Assembly (NCBI GenBank): GCA_964386435.1
Contig: CAYLSV010000010.1
Location: 1 to 64,000, forward strand
DNA from: CAYLSV01 sp964386435
GTDB lineage: Bacteria; Planctomycetota; Phycisphaerae; Tepidisphaerales; Tepidisphaeraceae
Direction: 5' to 3'
DNA: 64,000 nt
How positions within the stretch are numbered: position 1 is the first letter of the stretch; each line of letters begins with the position of its first letter. Shown here one piece after another: positions 63,276 to 64,000 of this stretch. The translations under genes and the position numbers were made by a program. The notes under the pieces are model-generated. The model saw only the letters and a program-made list of their open reading frames with translations. It did not search any database and had not been told where the DNA came from.

Positions 63276-64000
63276 TCATGGTCGCGGCGACCCGACGCTC
63301 TCGAACACGTCGGCGTACGCATCGAGCAGCGCCCGCTCCGCCCGGTGGAACGGCGGCAGCATGAAGCACTCCCCCGCCGCCGCCTCGACGTTGGGCAGCG
63401 AGACGGCCGCGTAGTCCGGCGGCGAAAAGCTTGGCGGCAGGCGCATGAGCTGCGCCGCGTGGCCCTCGGTGAAGAACGGCTGCTGGTGCAAAAGCGGATA
63501 GCGGGCCGGGCGGACGTGCAAGCCGTGGGCCCGGGTCCGCTCGATCAGGTCGACCGTTTCGATGCCGGTGCGGATCGGGTCGTTGCGGACGAGGAACTCG
63601 AAGTACACCCGCCCGACGTGCGGCGGCGGGCGGAAGGTGTGGAAGCCGAGGTTCTCCAGCTTTTCCGCCAGGTACTCGACGTTCGCGTTCCGCTGTGCGT
63701 TGCGGGCGTCGAGATGGCGAAGCTGCACCTTGGCCACCGCCGCGCTCAGCGGGGCGATGCGGGTCTTCATGCCAAAGCCGGTCGCGGCGAACCGTCGGGC
63801 CGAGGTCTCCAACTCACTGATGCGGACCACGTCGCCCAGCGACTTCGCCCGCTCGATGAGGTCGTCGCGATCGGTCAGCAGCACGCCGCCCTCGCCGGCC
63901 GGGGCGAGCTTTTGGCCCTGCAAACTGAACACCGACACGTCGCCGAGGCCGCCGCAAGGCTCGCCCCGCCACGTCGCGCCGTGGGCGTGCGAGGCGTCCT
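63276..64000 (-). CDS. DegT/DnrJ/EryC1 family aminotransferase, partial
   Basis: C-terminal ~240 residues of a PLP-dependent sugar aminotransferase; the N-terminus is beyond the right edge. DASHAHGATWRG reads across the edge-proximal region, then FSLQGQKLAPAGEGG holds the PLP lysine (GQK). GFGMKTRIAPLSAAVAKVQL matches the family, with a C-terminal substrate domain. Such enzymes make amino sugars for surface polysaccharides. It converges with the metH-type gene, five bases apart. Confidence 0.88.
   Translation of the reverse strand, partial: DASHAHGATWRGEPCGGLGDVSVFSLQGQKLAPAGEGGVLLTDRDDLIERAKSLGDVVRISELETSARRFAATGFGMKTRIAPLSAAVAKVQLRHLDARNAQRNANVEYLAEKLENLGFHTFRPPPHVGRVYFEFLVRNDPIRTGIETVDLIERTRAHGLHVRPARYPLLHQQPFFTEGHAAQLMRLPPSFSPPDYAAVSLPNVEAAAGECFMLPPFHRAERALLDAYADVFESVGSPRP

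Overview
High-GC chromosome segment that is most consistent with a planctomycete of the Phycisphaerae type. This is inferred from PEP-CTERM sorting tails on two secreted proteins, an LpxD gene (so a Gram-negative envelope), a type III glutamine synthetase, many GTG starts, and several Planctomycetes-typical families (DUF6745/LRR, Uma2, DUF4240, CrtC-like). There is no phage, insertion sequence, CRISPR array or rRNA. The window is ordinary chromosomal backbone with about 54 protein genes and one tRNA. It is a draft scaffold: N runs at 1351-1360, 24029-24038, 38015-38114 and 59112-59121 break gcvP, a palindrome, an SLC13 transporter and a second msrA.

Layout. 1-7.1 kb: purK (partial), a small DUF2945 protein, gcvP, divergent higBA toxin-antitoxin, a NeuC-like epimerase and yifB/comM. 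7.2-18.9 kb: an envelope and secretion block with a secreted protein, two PEP-CTERM proteins (one a two-lobed aspartic protease), a metallophosphoesterase, an ArnT-like glycosyltransferase, an LRR/DUF6745 pair, a HAD phosphatase and a large DUF11-type lipoprotein. 19-28 kb: purL with a fused N-terminal domain, hemQ with a methyltransferase, a PhnP-like hydrolase, twin small membrane proteins, a thioredoxin-like protein and glycerate kinase. 28-38 kb: a TrmH-type rRNA methylase, dnaE and divergent polX, maf, pckG and a broken SLC13 transporter. 39-46 kb: WD40 protein, alr, tyrA, an arabinokinase-like GHMP kinase, Uma2 and a DUF1963 pseudogene. 46.5-58 kb: gltB, tRNA-Gly, ygfZ, xylB and glnN. 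58.4-64 kb: msrA plus a broken msrA paralogue, lpxD, a CrtC-like protein, DUF4190, the homocysteine methyltransferase half of MetH, and a DegT aminotransferase (partial).

Two window-wide signals stand out. First, 25 genes, nearly all at the head of a transcription unit, have a TANNNT hexamer ending 5-8 nt before the ATG/GTG and no Shine-Dalgarno sequence. If the hexamer is a -10 box, the mRNA begins at or next to the start codon, so leaderless transcription would be the normal mode for promoter-proximal genes. Genes inside operons or in the secreted class instead carry GGAG/AGGAG. The pattern decides several starts (higB, yifB, the metallophosphoesterase, the HAD phosphatase, the HExxH protein). 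Second, intergenic spacers are filled with several families of short palindromes, usually as inverted pairs. One family begins with GTAG like REP elements, although no REP transposase is present here. A simple-sequence inverted repeat has even entered the purL reading frame.

Metabolically the genes cover purine synthesis (purK, purL), one-carbon and methionine metabolism (gcvP, metH domain, ygfZ), nitrogen assimilation (gltB, glnN), gluconeogenesis (pckG), sugar kinases (xylB, arabinokinase-like, glycerate kinase), cell wall and envelope (alr, lpxD, glycosyltransferase) and DNA replication/repair (dnaE, polX).
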